Source of the DNA: Aliibacillus thermotolerans
GTDB taxonomy: Bacteria > Bacillota > Bacilli > Bacillales > Marinococcaceae
Assembly: GCF_027853235.1 (NCBI RefSeq)
Contig: NZ_WKJG01000028.1
Location: forward strand, 97,705 to 161,704
Direction: 5' to 3'
DNA: 64,000 nucleotides
Both the position numbers and the translations under genes were made by a program. Of this stretch, positions 1 to 7,602 are shown one piece after another. The notes below the pieces were generated by a model that saw nothing but the letters and a program-made list of their open reading frames with translations, searched no databases and was not told the DNA's origin. Each line of letters starts with the position of its first letter. Positions within the stretch are counted from its first letter, which is position 1.

Positions 1-853
1 GTGGTACCATTTTTTCCTTTTGCGACAGGGTCGCTTGGAAAGAAGGGCTGGACGAGGCCGATGGAAGAAAAAGTTGAATGTAAGGGACGTGAGCAGGAAA
101 ACTGCTATCGTGTAAGATCACGTGCCGAATCAACCCATCTGGAGAGTGAGAGAACTCAACCCCTTTCGTGATCATCCAAATATATTTATTTTTCCCAATT
201 TTCGAAAGTGTGTCTTTCCAAAGAACAGAGAATGAATCTTTTCCTTCCAGCACTATTTGACCGGATGGAGAAATATATACTTGGTGAAAAACATCTTTTC
301 GTGGTTGTCGATAAATTTTGTGACGTTTTTTTCGGGATAACACGGACTTCACATTCGTTGAGATGAGCCAACTGGATGCATTTCTTAACCAAGACTTTAC
401 TACCTGTCTAAATCGTTCATACGTCATTTCAGGAGCTGTCACCACGTGTTGATGTTGGTCCAGTTGATCAATTAAGAAACATGTTTCCGCAAGATTCGTA
501 GTTACTGGTAATGGGTACAGTCGGTTATCAGGTAATAACACATTGCGTAACCGTCGAATTTTTTCATAAGCAGTGCATGACGGATCATAAAAATAAACAA
601 TCAAATTCTCCGTATTCTGGTCATCGAACTGGGTAAAATAATCAATCTCTTCTTGCAGCGTCCTGTCGACAATGTTTACATCTTTATGAAAAAATAGACT
701 GCGCCGCTTTTCTATATATTCATTTAATCGTTCTTTCCTTTTTTTCAATTTCGCTAATTTTATCGCAATTTTCAAATTCGTATGTAAAAAATGATCTTCC
801 GTTAGACCCGTTGTTTCATCTATCACAAGCAACAATGTTACCCACTCCATCAT
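1..853 (-). CDS. Unrecognised protein, partial (C-terminus beyond window edge)
   Basis: An uninterrupted frame of 284 codons runs from tandem ATG codons at 853-848 to the left edge without a stop; a TAA lies just upstream of the first ATG. The product begins MMEWVTLLLVIDETTGL and is rich in basic and aromatic residues, with a Lys/Arg-rich stretch near residues 30-50, no obvious signal peptide and no membrane segment beyond a short hydrophobic N-terminus. I do not recognise the family. The ribosome binding site is weak: the only purine-rich run lies more than 20 nt upstream. The length of the open frame and Bacillus-like codon use support a real gene. The carboxyl end is missing, so no function is proposed. 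Confidence 0.6.
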   Translation of the reverse strand, partial: MMEWVTLLLVIDETTGLTEDHFLHTNLKIAIKLAKLKKRKERLNEYIEKRRSLFFHKDVNIVDRTLQEEIDYFTQFDDQNTENLIVYFYDPSCTAYEKIRRLRNVLLPDNRLYPLPVTTNLAETCFLIDQLDQHQHVVTAPEMTYERFRQVVKSWLRNASSWLISTNVKSVLSRKKRHKIYRQPRKDVFHQVYISPSGQIVLEGKDSFSVLWKDTLSKIGKNKYIWMITKGVEFSHSPDGLIRHVILHDSSFPAHVPYIQLFLPSASSSPSFQATLSQKEKMVP

Positions 854-1203
854 TTATTCTGAGCAAAAATATACGCCCATCCACTTTACAATACATGTAT
901 ATCATAGGATATTTTTCCTCACAACTTTTTCCTTTTCGCAAAATCCCCATCGTTTCCCACTTTCTGACCTTGGACCGAGATATGTTTTCCTACAAACTTA
1001 CATTTATTTCTAACTACGTTTTTCAGCGCAAAACGCTTATTTTTCAAGAAATGTCCTTTTTACAACGCTATTTTTCCAAAAAAAGAAAACCAAAAGAAAG
1101 CGTTATCTTTGCTCACTTCCTAGGTCTTACGTATCTTTTTAAAAATGTGACTATTTTTTGTCGATTTTTTTTGAACACATGTCCCTACTTTTTTCATTTT
1201 TTA
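854..1203. other. Intergenic, AT-rich, nothing recognised
   Basis: This 350-bp stretch lies between the left-edge gene and the promoter of the cation exchanger, which point away from each other. It is AT-rich with many T-runs. I see no ribosome binding site with a convincing frame, no strong hairpin and no repeat. The long open frame on the + strand across it has no ribosome binding site and odd composition. Confidence 0.5.
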
Positions 1204-1232
1204 TTGACCCCTTTTCTTTCCCATGATATGAT
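1204..1232 (+). promoter_or_regulatory. Sigma-A promoter of the riboswitch/cation exchanger unit
   Basis: TTGACC at 1204-1209 and TATGAT at 1227-1232 are separated by exactly 17 bp. Transcription would start around 1239-1240, right at the first bases of the riboswitch, which supports both calls. Confidence 0.75.
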
Positions 1233-1240
1233 TTGAGTGA

Positions 1241-1342
1241 CAAAAAAGGGGAGTAGCGACCAATAGGACAAACGAGTCGTCATGACAGTGCGCTCGTGCA
1301 CTCGGTTCGTTTGGCTTTTTAAAAAGCACGCAAGACCTTTTT
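1241..1342 (+). promoter_or_regulatory. yybP-ykoY (Mn2+) riboswitch aptamer
   Basis: The transcript would begin with the conserved start of this class, GGGGAGTAGC (1248-1257). It then has a central arm containing CGAGTCGTCA and the motif CGGTTCGTTTGGCTTTTT, and ends in GCAAGACCTTTTT. The closing stem P1 would pair AAAAAGG near 1243-1249 with CCTTTTT at 1336-1342. The class is known to sense Mn2+ and usually turns genes on. Here the 3' strand of P1 is also the 5' arm of the following terminator, so Mn2+ binding should prevent termination. The downstream cation exchanger fits a metal-efflux role. Confidence 0.85.
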
Positions 1343-1392
1343 ATGAGAAAAATGCACGATGGTGTTTTTTTCTCATAAAAAGGTCTTTTTTT
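1333..1392 (+). terminator. Riboswitch expression platform (intrinsic terminator)
   Basis: A near-perfect inverted repeat, AGACCTTTTTATGAGAAAAA and its complement, flanks a 12-nt loop and is followed by a run of seven T. Its 5' arm overlaps the 3' strand of aptamer stem P1, so the two structures exclude each other. This is the usual design of an on-switch. Confidence 0.85.
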
Positions 1393-1424
1393 GTGCATAC
1401 GATGATAGAAGGAGGATGTTATAG

Positions 1425-2414
1425 ATGGTGTTCTTCATTTTTTTTATGGCAGCGCTAGTGACGGTATTTGCTGCGGTGAAACTGTCTACTTATGCCGATG
1501 TTATCAGCATGAAATCAACGTGGGGAGGCATGATGGTAGGAACGATTTTACTTGCTGGAGCGACATCGCTTCCAGAAGTGACGACCAGTTTGACAGCAGT
1601 CGTTATTGATAATCCGGACATTGCGATCGGAAATGTACTTGGCAGTTATTTATTTAATTTATTTATTCTTGCTGTTTTTGACGTATATTATCGCAAAAAA
1701 ATGCTCTTTACGAAAACTCATTTCTCTCACATTTATTCCGCACTCCTAGGGATTTGTTTAGTGATTCTTGTCATTTTGAGCTTTATTCTTCCTCTGCAAT
1801 GGTCACTATTTCGAGTTGGAATGGAATCATACCTTATTATCTTGTTTTACGGAATCGGTATATATATGTTAAATAAAACCGGTGGAGAACAATTGAACGA
1901 TGAAAAGGAAGTTTTTTCGGATGCTGCGAAAAGTGTCTCTCTAAAAAGAGCGCAAATTGGCTTTGTGATCGCGGCAATCATCACTTTATTAGCCGGAAGT
2001 ACGCTAGCCATTAGTGGGGATCAAATTGCGTTGCTAACAGGAATCGGTTCAACGTTTATCGGTAGTTTTCTTATCGCTGCTTCCACTTCTTTACCAGAAG
2101 CAGTAGCCGTACTCATTGCTCTCCAACTAAAAAATCCAAACCTTGCTGTCGGTTCGATTCTAGGTAGTAACGCATTTAATATGTTAATTATTTCCCTTTC
2201 CGATGCAGCTTATTTGCAAGGTGCAATCCTTCAATTCGTCGAAGAAAGTCATGTAGTCAGCGCTCTTTCTGTTTGTCTATTGGCTGTTATTGTTATGATT
2301 TCTATTTTACTCGGTCAAAAAAATGTGCTCAAACGCCTCTATATTCTTCCATCAATTATACTCATTATTTTATATTTTGTTACTTCCTATATCATTTTTG
2401 TTGGGTTGCCATAG
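1425..2414 (+). CDS. CaCA-family cation exchanger (YrbG type), probable Mn2+/Ca2+ exporter
   Basis: A polytopic membrane protein of 329 aa made of two homologous halves. Each half has the alpha-repeat signature of the Ca2+/cation antiporter superfamily: GATSLPE at 45-51 and ASTSLPE at 219-225, where the acidic residue lies in the ion path. Asn/Gly-rich GNVLGSYLFN and GSILGSNAFN motifs follow. The length is typical of prokaryotic YrbG-like exchangers. The start ATG has GGAGG 9 nt upstream. The gene lies behind a Mn2+ riboswitch, so Mn2+ efflux driven by H+ or Na+ is the best inference; the family itself is mostly known for Ca2+. Its stop overlaps the end of the convergent thioredoxin-like gene by 23 bp. 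Confidence 0.85.
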   Translation: MVFFIFFMAALVTVFAAVKLSTYADVISMKSTWGGMMVGTILLAGATSLPEVTTSLTAVVIDNPDIAIGNVLGSYLFNLFILAVFDVYYRKKMLFTKTHFSHIYSALLGICLVILVILSFILPLQWSLFRVGMESYLIILFYGIGIYMLNKTGGEQLNDEKEVFSDAAKSVSLKRAQIGFVIAAIITLLAGSTLAISGDQIALLTGIGSTFIGSFLIAASTSLPEAVAVLIALQLKNPNLAVGSILGSNAFNMLIISLSDAAYLQGAILQFVEESHVVSALSVCLLAVIVMISILLGQKNVLKRLYILPSIILIILYFVTSYIIFVGLP

Positions 2415-2937
2415 CTGCATTTTTCAACCGATCGGGAGAAACGGGGCCATAGAACGTTTCGTGAATCGTTCCATCAGTATCAAGAATAAATGTGGCGGGA
2501 ACACCAATCAATTCAAATGCAGCCATTGCTTCTCCCGTTTCATCATAAAAGACAGGAAAAGTTACTTTTGCAGATTGTACGAAAGATTGCACATCACTTT
2601 TTCTTCTTTCTTCGGTTGTCGCATTAATCGCAATCATTTGAAGCTGATCTTTTTCCTTATGATAAAATGCTGTCAATGTCGGCATCGTTTCTGCACAAAC
2701 TTCACACCAACTTGCAAAGAAAGTAACAATAAGTGGGCGTTCCATCCATTGAGAAAGGGTGTATGTTTCTTCATCTAACCCAGTAAGTGTCAATTTTTCT
2801 ATCGGTACGGTTTCATTGGAAGGAGTTGTTGTTGGCACAACATTTGTCGCTCTGTTTGCAGATTGATAAAATAAACCAGTAAGAACGATGAGACCACACA
2901 TTGTTAAAAACATGAGTCTTCTTTTGAAATAGTGCAT
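2392..2937 (-). CDS. Membrane-anchored TlpA/ResA-like thiol-disulfide oxidoreductase
   Basis: 181 aa from the ATG at 2937, chosen because AAAGGAG precedes it; the longer frame to 2991 has no ribosome binding site. An N-terminal uncleaved membrane anchor at about residues 6-25 is followed by a thioredoxin fold of the AhpC/TSA type. The active site is WCEVC (Cys78 and Cys81), and a cis-proline segment GVPATFIL follows. Proteins of this kind face the outside of the membrane and reduce or isomerise cysteines, for example during cytochrome c maturation. Which partner this one serves cannot be told. It is followed closely on the + strand by the end of the cation exchanger. Confidence 0.85.
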   Translation of the reverse strand: MHYFKRRLMFLTMCGLIVLTGLFYQSANRATNVVPTTTPSNETVPIEKLTLTGLDEETYTLSQWMERPLIVTFFASWCEVCAETMPTLTAFYHKEKDQLQMIAINATTEERRKSDVQSFVQSAKVTFPVFYDETGEAMAAFELIGVPATFILDTDGTIHETFYGPVSPDRLKNAAMATQQK

Positions 2938-2973
2938 TGTTTGACTCCTTTCCTTGATATTGAGGTGCAAGTG

Positions 2974-3141
2974 ATGATAAAGTTCCTTCAATACACGAGT
3001 TTAATGGGTGTTTTCATCATAGTTTGTTTTATTTTTTTATCAAGACAGTATCCTTTTCTAGCTGATTGGCCCTTGCTGGTAATTCTTTTTATCACTATCT
3101 GTCTTTGGGCGGGATATTTGGGGGTGAAACATCGCCAGTGA
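2974..3141 (+). CDS. Small two-helix membrane protein, unknown
   Basis: 55 aa starting at an ATG with GAGGTG 7 nt upstream. Two hydrophobic segments (about residues 8-22 and 30-46) are separated by a short polar loop, and the tail is GVKHRQ. I do not recognise the family. The last 84 bp overlap the 3' end of the glycosyltransferase gene on the other strand. It diverges from the thioredoxin-like gene, leaving only 36 bp between the starts. Membrane-like composition and a good ribosome binding site argue for a real gene; the overlap argues for caution. Confidence 0.45.
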   Translation: MIKFLQYTSLMGVFIIVCFIFLSRQYPFLADWPLLVILFITICLWAGYLGVKHRQ

Positions 3142-4188
3142 AGCATCATATTTCGACAAAGCAATAATACGTTCCGCTCCGTGAGAAGGGATGAAAACCT
3201 TCATTCGTTTTTTTAATTTCATACGCTCAGATGGATGGTGTAACAATCTTTCCGTCCAGTAGTACAATTCATTCACATTTTTGGCCCAATACGCTATTTT
3301 TTCCTGGCGCAACAATTGGGCATTTCCTTCTTCATGACCAGGTAATGGCTTGTAAAAAATGGTAGGTATTTCAGCAGCAATTGCTTCTGCAGCCGTCATT
3401 CCTCCTGCTTTACTAATTAATACATCCGCAATTTTTAAAAACTCTTTAAATTCTTTCATAAAAGGGTACAAATACATATCGTGCCCTTTTCTTGTTCGTT
3501 TCTCCATTTTTCTCCTTACTGCTCCTATGAATAAAACAGTGGATGGGATGGATAGCGTAGCAAGAACCCTCTCCACTTCTTGGAAAGGAAACATCTTTTC
3601 CCCTCCCCCACTGACAATAACAATCGGTTTAGATGGATTCCAACCGTATTTGAAACAATATTCTTTCTTGGACAGCGGTTTTTCTTTCATATCAATGGGC
3701 ATTCCGGTGGAGTAAATGCGTGCTTGCTTGTGAAAAAAACTCATTGCATGATCGTTAGGAACAAAACGAACGTTGATGGCAGGATGATGTAATAGAGGAG
3801 ATTGCCAAAAATCCGTAGCTACGTGGAATAATGGAACGGACGCATTCGTTATACTTTTAATTTCACCACCAATCGCACTAAGTAATGGATGAACAGAGAG
3901 AATCATATCAGCATCCATCACTTGTTCATACGTAGAGCGAAGGAGAAAAGGAAAATAGTCATACAAAAAAGGGTGTTTCTTTTTTATCAATTTACGCCAA
4001 TAAGCGGGATGATAAAGAACCATCCATTTATACATCCGTTTTAATTGTTTGAACAATCGTTCCGAATACATTTCTAGTGGATGGTAAATGCGTACGTCAT
4101 CCCCTTCTTTTACTGCATGTTTTGCCAATACGCGAGCTGCTTCATTATGTCCATTTCCGATGGACATCGAAACGATATGAATACGCAT
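3058..4188 (-). CDS. UgtP/MGDG-synthase-like glycosyltransferase (GT28 family)
   Basis: 376 aa. The N-terminus holds the SIGNGHNEAA motif of the MGDG-synthase/UgtP acceptor domain, near residue 10. The C-terminal half has the nucleotide-sugar site: a GGGEKMFP loop, then SKAGGMTAAEA and PGHEEGNAQLL near residues 260-300. Relatives transfer glucose or galactose from a UDP-sugar to diacylglycerol at the inner membrane face, making glycolipid and the anchor for lipoteichoic acid. GAGGAG lies 7 nt before the second ATG (4188), which I prefer to the first (4194). Whether the acceptor is diacylglycerol or another lipid cannot be read from sequence. Confidence 0.8.
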   Translation of the reverse strand: MRIHIVSMSIGNGHNEAARVLAKHAVKEGDDVRIYHPLEMYSERLFKQLKRMYKWMVLYHPAYWRKLIKKKHPFLYDYFPFLLRSTYEQVMDADMILSVHPLLSAIGGEIKSITNASVPLFHVATDFWQSPLLHHPAINVRFVPNDHAMSFFHKQARIYSTGMPIDMKEKPLSKKEYCFKYGWNPSKPIVIVSGGGEKMFPFQEVERVLATLSIPSTVLFIGAVRRKMEKRTRKGHDMYLYPFMKEFKEFLKIADVLISKAGGMTAAEAIAAEIPTIFYKPLPGHEEGNAQLLRQEKIAYWAKNVNELYYWTERLLHHPSERMKLKKRMKVFIPSHGAERIIALSKYDASLAMFHPQISRPKTDSDKKNYQQGPIS

Positions 4189-4250
4189 TATCATTCTCCT
4201 CTAGTTCCTTTTCCATGATTGTATGCAGAAAAAGCCTCGGACATGCTTTC

Positions 4251-4279
4251 GTGACCTTATTTTCAATCTTTGTTATTAT
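4251..4279 (+). promoter_or_regulatory. Probable sigma-A promoter of trpS
   Basis: GTGACC (4251-4256) and TATTAT (4274-4279) are spaced by 17 bp, about 46 bp upstream of the trpS start. The leader is too short to hold a T-box, which several Bacillus aminoacyl-tRNA synthetase genes carry. Confidence 0.5.
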
Positions 4280-4286
4280 GGGGTAA

Positions 4287-5315
<1,029 letters not shown>

Positions 5316-5321
5316 CATGTT

Positions 5322-5597
5322 ACTAGCCAAAAAATGGTTCCAAGCTCTAAAATTTGCTTGGAACCATTTTTGTATAGTTTTTTCCTTTCCTCTATGGATG
5401 ATTGTTTCTGACGGAATATTACCTTAAGTGGACCGCCAGAAGCGTATTTCTTTGTGCCTCTTATGGAAGAACGTGAGTAGCACAAATGAGCCTCCAAAAA
5501 TCTGAACGCTATCCGCCGGTGATAAGCAGGACGGCAGGTTTGACGCAAGGGAAAGTTTCCGGGAGGAATTCCCGCATAAAACGTCATGGGACCGTTC
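5322..5597. repeat. Interspersed repeat, copy A (with terminator-like hairpin)
   Basis: This 276-bp stretch starts 7 bp after the trpS stop and is a diverged copy of 23353-23637. Shared blocks in the same order are ACTAGCCAAAAAA, a hairpin ATGGTTCCAAGC/GCTTGGAACCAT with a T-run (5333-5375), GCCAGAAGCG-like and AATGAGCCTCCAA segments, TAAGCAGGACGGC, and ACGTCATGGGACCGTTC at the end. The hairpin can serve as the trpS terminator. No open frame is conserved between the two copies, so this looks like a noncoding repeat. Confidence 0.75.
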
Positions 5598-5599
5598 GA

Positions 5600-5930
5600 T
5601 GGGATTTTCATGCGAAGTTTAGTCGTATGGACCTTTATGCGACACTTCATTGCATCGTGTACGTGATAACTCGTCGTATGAAACATGATGCGGCCTGTTT
5701 TTGTCCTAATTTCTTCCATTTCCAGCCTTCATACGACCATTGCATCGCTGTTTGACAAAATGAAGCGTCGTATGAATCGTTCATGGGACGCTTTATCTTC
5801 TTTTTTAACGCGTCATTAGTCGTATGAAAGATACAATCGCTCCAAATCACCTAAATATTTTTTCGACCACTCCTGGTCAGATTGTACGAAAAAAAGTCGT
5901 ATAAACTTGTCATGCGACACTTTTTTCATC
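5600..5930. repeat. Array of degenerate GTCGTATGAA hairpins
   Basis: The motif GTCGTATGAA or close variants occurs at about 5622, 5673, 5728 (inverted), 5768, 5819 and 5895. At several places it faces an inverted partner: AAGCGTC...GACGCTT at 5764-5793, AGTCGTATGG...ATGCGACAC at 5621-5645, and AGTCGTATAA...CATGCGACA at 5895-5919. Together this makes about six imperfect hairpins in some 310 bp with a spacing near 50 bp. The stretch holds no gene I can support. Confidence 0.6.
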
Positions 5931-5967
5931 CATATCATGAAAAATTGTTCTCTTCACTTTCACACAA

Positions 5968-6010
5968 TAAAAAAAGAGACTCACCAAGTTTTGGTGAGTG
6001 CCTCTCTTTT
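5968..6010 (-). terminator. Intrinsic terminator of the 38-aa gene
   Basis: The stem CTCACCAA/TTGGTGAG is extended by AGAG/CTCT pairs and flanked on the left by a run of A, which is a T-run on the minus strand. It lies 31 bp past the stop of the small gene at 6041. Confidence 0.75.
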
Positions 6011-6040
6011 GACTCTTTTATTTGTTACTATTTAGCAGTA

Positions 6041-6157
6041 TTAATAACCTTTCTGCTTTCTCCACACTTTTCCTACAAAAACTGCAATTCCAATTGTACC
6101 TACCGCCCATACAATCGTCAAAATTTGCATTAACACGTGAATGAATCCATCAAGCAT
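6041..6157 (-). CDS. 38-aa single-span membrane protein, unknown
   Basis: The frame MLDGFIHVLMQILTIVWAVG... ends in a basic tail KVWRKQKGY. One hydrophobic segment covers about residues 7-29, so the short protein probably spans the membrane once with its basic end inside. AGGTGG lies 5 nt before the ATG at 6157, and a clean intrinsic terminator follows the stop. Both signals support a real, independently transcribed gene even though it is very short. I do not recognise the family. It sits downstream of yjbA on the same strand, with a gap of 99 bp. Confidence 0.6.
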   Translation of the reverse strand: MLDGFIHVLMQILTIVWAVGTIGIAVFVGKVWRKQKGY

Positions 6158-6256
6158 GTTGTCCACCTGCCCCATTTTCATTTACTCAATCCTATTATAG
6201 GTAAGTTTTTTCCTTGTGTAAAGAACGGTTCGTTACAATTTCAACAATTGTCACGA

Positions 6257-7006
6257 TTATTTCACTTCTTCTTCATGGTGAAGATTCCAAATCTTTTCAT
6301 AAAAAGGTTGTCCTTTAATCATTTTTTTACATAGTTCGTAATGGGAAGGGGTCCATCCTTCTTTCACATCTTCATACAATTTTTGCCATGCTGTTTCTTT
6401 ATCCAATGATTGAATCGCTTCGTATTTTGCTGGGTTCCATTCGGTATACCAGTACCGGACTTCTGCAGCTTGACCTGAAGTTTTTAACTGATCAAGCACC
6501 ATAAATAACAGTTGCTTCAATTTCCGTTCTTTTCTAGTTAAACCATACATATATTTCGGATGGGGCGAAAGGATATGGTATTCTTTCGGCGGTACCGCCT
6601 CTTCTAAATCAAATATGTTGTCGTCTGATTCTTCCTCCATCGTTTCTTGTACGAGTCGCTCATGTTTAGGGGAAAGCCGACTTTTTCTCGTTGGGGAAGT
6701 AAAACCTAATGTATCTACGGCAAGAATTCGCATACCATCATACATAATAAAGCAGTAATCTAACGTCACTTTCGTCATGTTTTTTCTTAATGAGCTTTTA
6801 CGATACACATGAGTTAATAACGGTGCAGGAATTTCCTCCATTCGGTTTTCAATGTAGTCAAATAAACGCTCTGTCACTTGCACAATTTCCACTTCATCTA
6901 ACACTTCTATGCGATCTTCTGATGTCCACTCATGAAAAGGACAAACATTGTACCCGTTTTCTTCTCCTTCAAACCAATTGATCCAAATATCACGAACCCG
7001 GGCCAC
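6257..7006 (-). CDS. yjbA: YjbA family protein (DUF3603-like), function unknown
   Basis: 249 aa from a GTG start with GAAGGAGG 8 nt upstream. The beginning, RDIWINWFEGEENGYNVC, matches what I remember of B. subtilis YjbA, whose gene also neighbours trpS. The protein is soluble, acidic, and rich in Trp and Tyr, with no signal peptide or membrane segment. A conserved-looking segment PKYMYGLTRKERKLK is in the middle. No catalytic motif is evident and the function of the family is not established to my knowledge. Confidence 0.8.
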   Translation of the reverse strand: MARVRDIWINWFEGEENGYNVCPFHEWTSEDRIEVLDEVEIVQVTERLFDYIENRMEEIPAPLLTHVYRKSSLRKNMTKVTLDYCFIMYDGMRILAVDTLGFTSPTRKSRLSPKHERLVQETMEEESDDNIFDLEEAVPPKEYHILSPHPKYMYGLTRKERKLKQLLFMVLDQLKTSGQAAEVRYWYTEWNPAKYEAIQSLDKETAWQKLYEDVKEGWTPSHYELCKKMIKGQPFYEKIWNLHHEEEVK

Positions 7007-7299
7007 GTTCTTACCCTCCTTCGTTAACCATTAGTATCCATCAGTATAGTCAGCCTCTAACTGTTTTATTCTTCCTCTCTTTGCATTTTTTCTCGAATCT
7101 CGCATGAAAACGATGTAAAAACAAAGCAATCCGTGTTTCTCACCTATTTTTTGTTATATACTGGAGAAGGAAGAAACCTTTTTACTTACTTAGGTGCGAA
7201 GACGTTGGAAGGAATTCGGACAGAAGCCCGGGTTTGCTTCTATGACATTCGCCATCGGACTCTTTTTCTAATGATCAATGTAGGTTGGTGTTATTCACG
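7007..7299 (+). other. Intergenic region with -10-like box and small hairpins
   Basis: The stretch separates divergent yjbA and the 98-codon frame. TATACT at 7157-7162 resembles a -10 box but has no convincing -35. Downstream lies a hairpin AGAAGC/GCTTCT (about 7225-7245) between two copies of CGGAC. This could be a structured leader. I do not recognise a known RNA. Confidence 0.3.
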
Positions 7300-7581
7300 A
7301 TGACAACACATCGAGAAAGAATGCAAAAGGAATTTTATCGTCAAATGGAATCCTATGACAAACTGGTCACTGCGTTAAACGAACAAGCTCGTCATTTAGG
7401 AAATGAAACGTATTTCACCCACTTACGACTGTATAAAGAGCAAAAAGATCAAATTGAAGACATCATGCGCTATTTTGATGAAATTGGCGTTGATGCGAAA
7501 AATAATACAACAGAAATGATTTTGACGATTGCTTTAAAAGAATTTCATCGTCAGATCATGCACATCAAAAACAGCGACTAG
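7300..7581 (+). CDS. Hypothetical cytosolic protein, 93 aa
   Basis: The ATG at 7300 gives MTTHRERMQKEFYRQMESYD...; the open frame extends back to a TTG at 7285. No good ribosome binding site fits either start. The protein is hydrophilic and mostly helical by composition, with heptad-like spacing, and no cysteine cluster. It precedes the DHH-CBS-CCA fusion gene on the same strand by 21 bp, so they are probably co-transcribed. I do not recognise the family. Confidence 0.55.
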   Translation: MTTHRERMQKEFYRQMESYDKLVTALNEQARHLGNETYFTHLRLYKEQKDQIEDIMRYFDEIGVDAKNNTTEMILTIALKEFHRQIMHIKNSD

Positions 7582-7602
7582 CTACTGGAAAGGAGTCTAT
7601 CC

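Noticed and set aside
811-1236. A 141-codon frame on the + strand
   Set aside because: No ribosome binding site, odd composition, overlaps the left-edge gene and the exchanger promoter.
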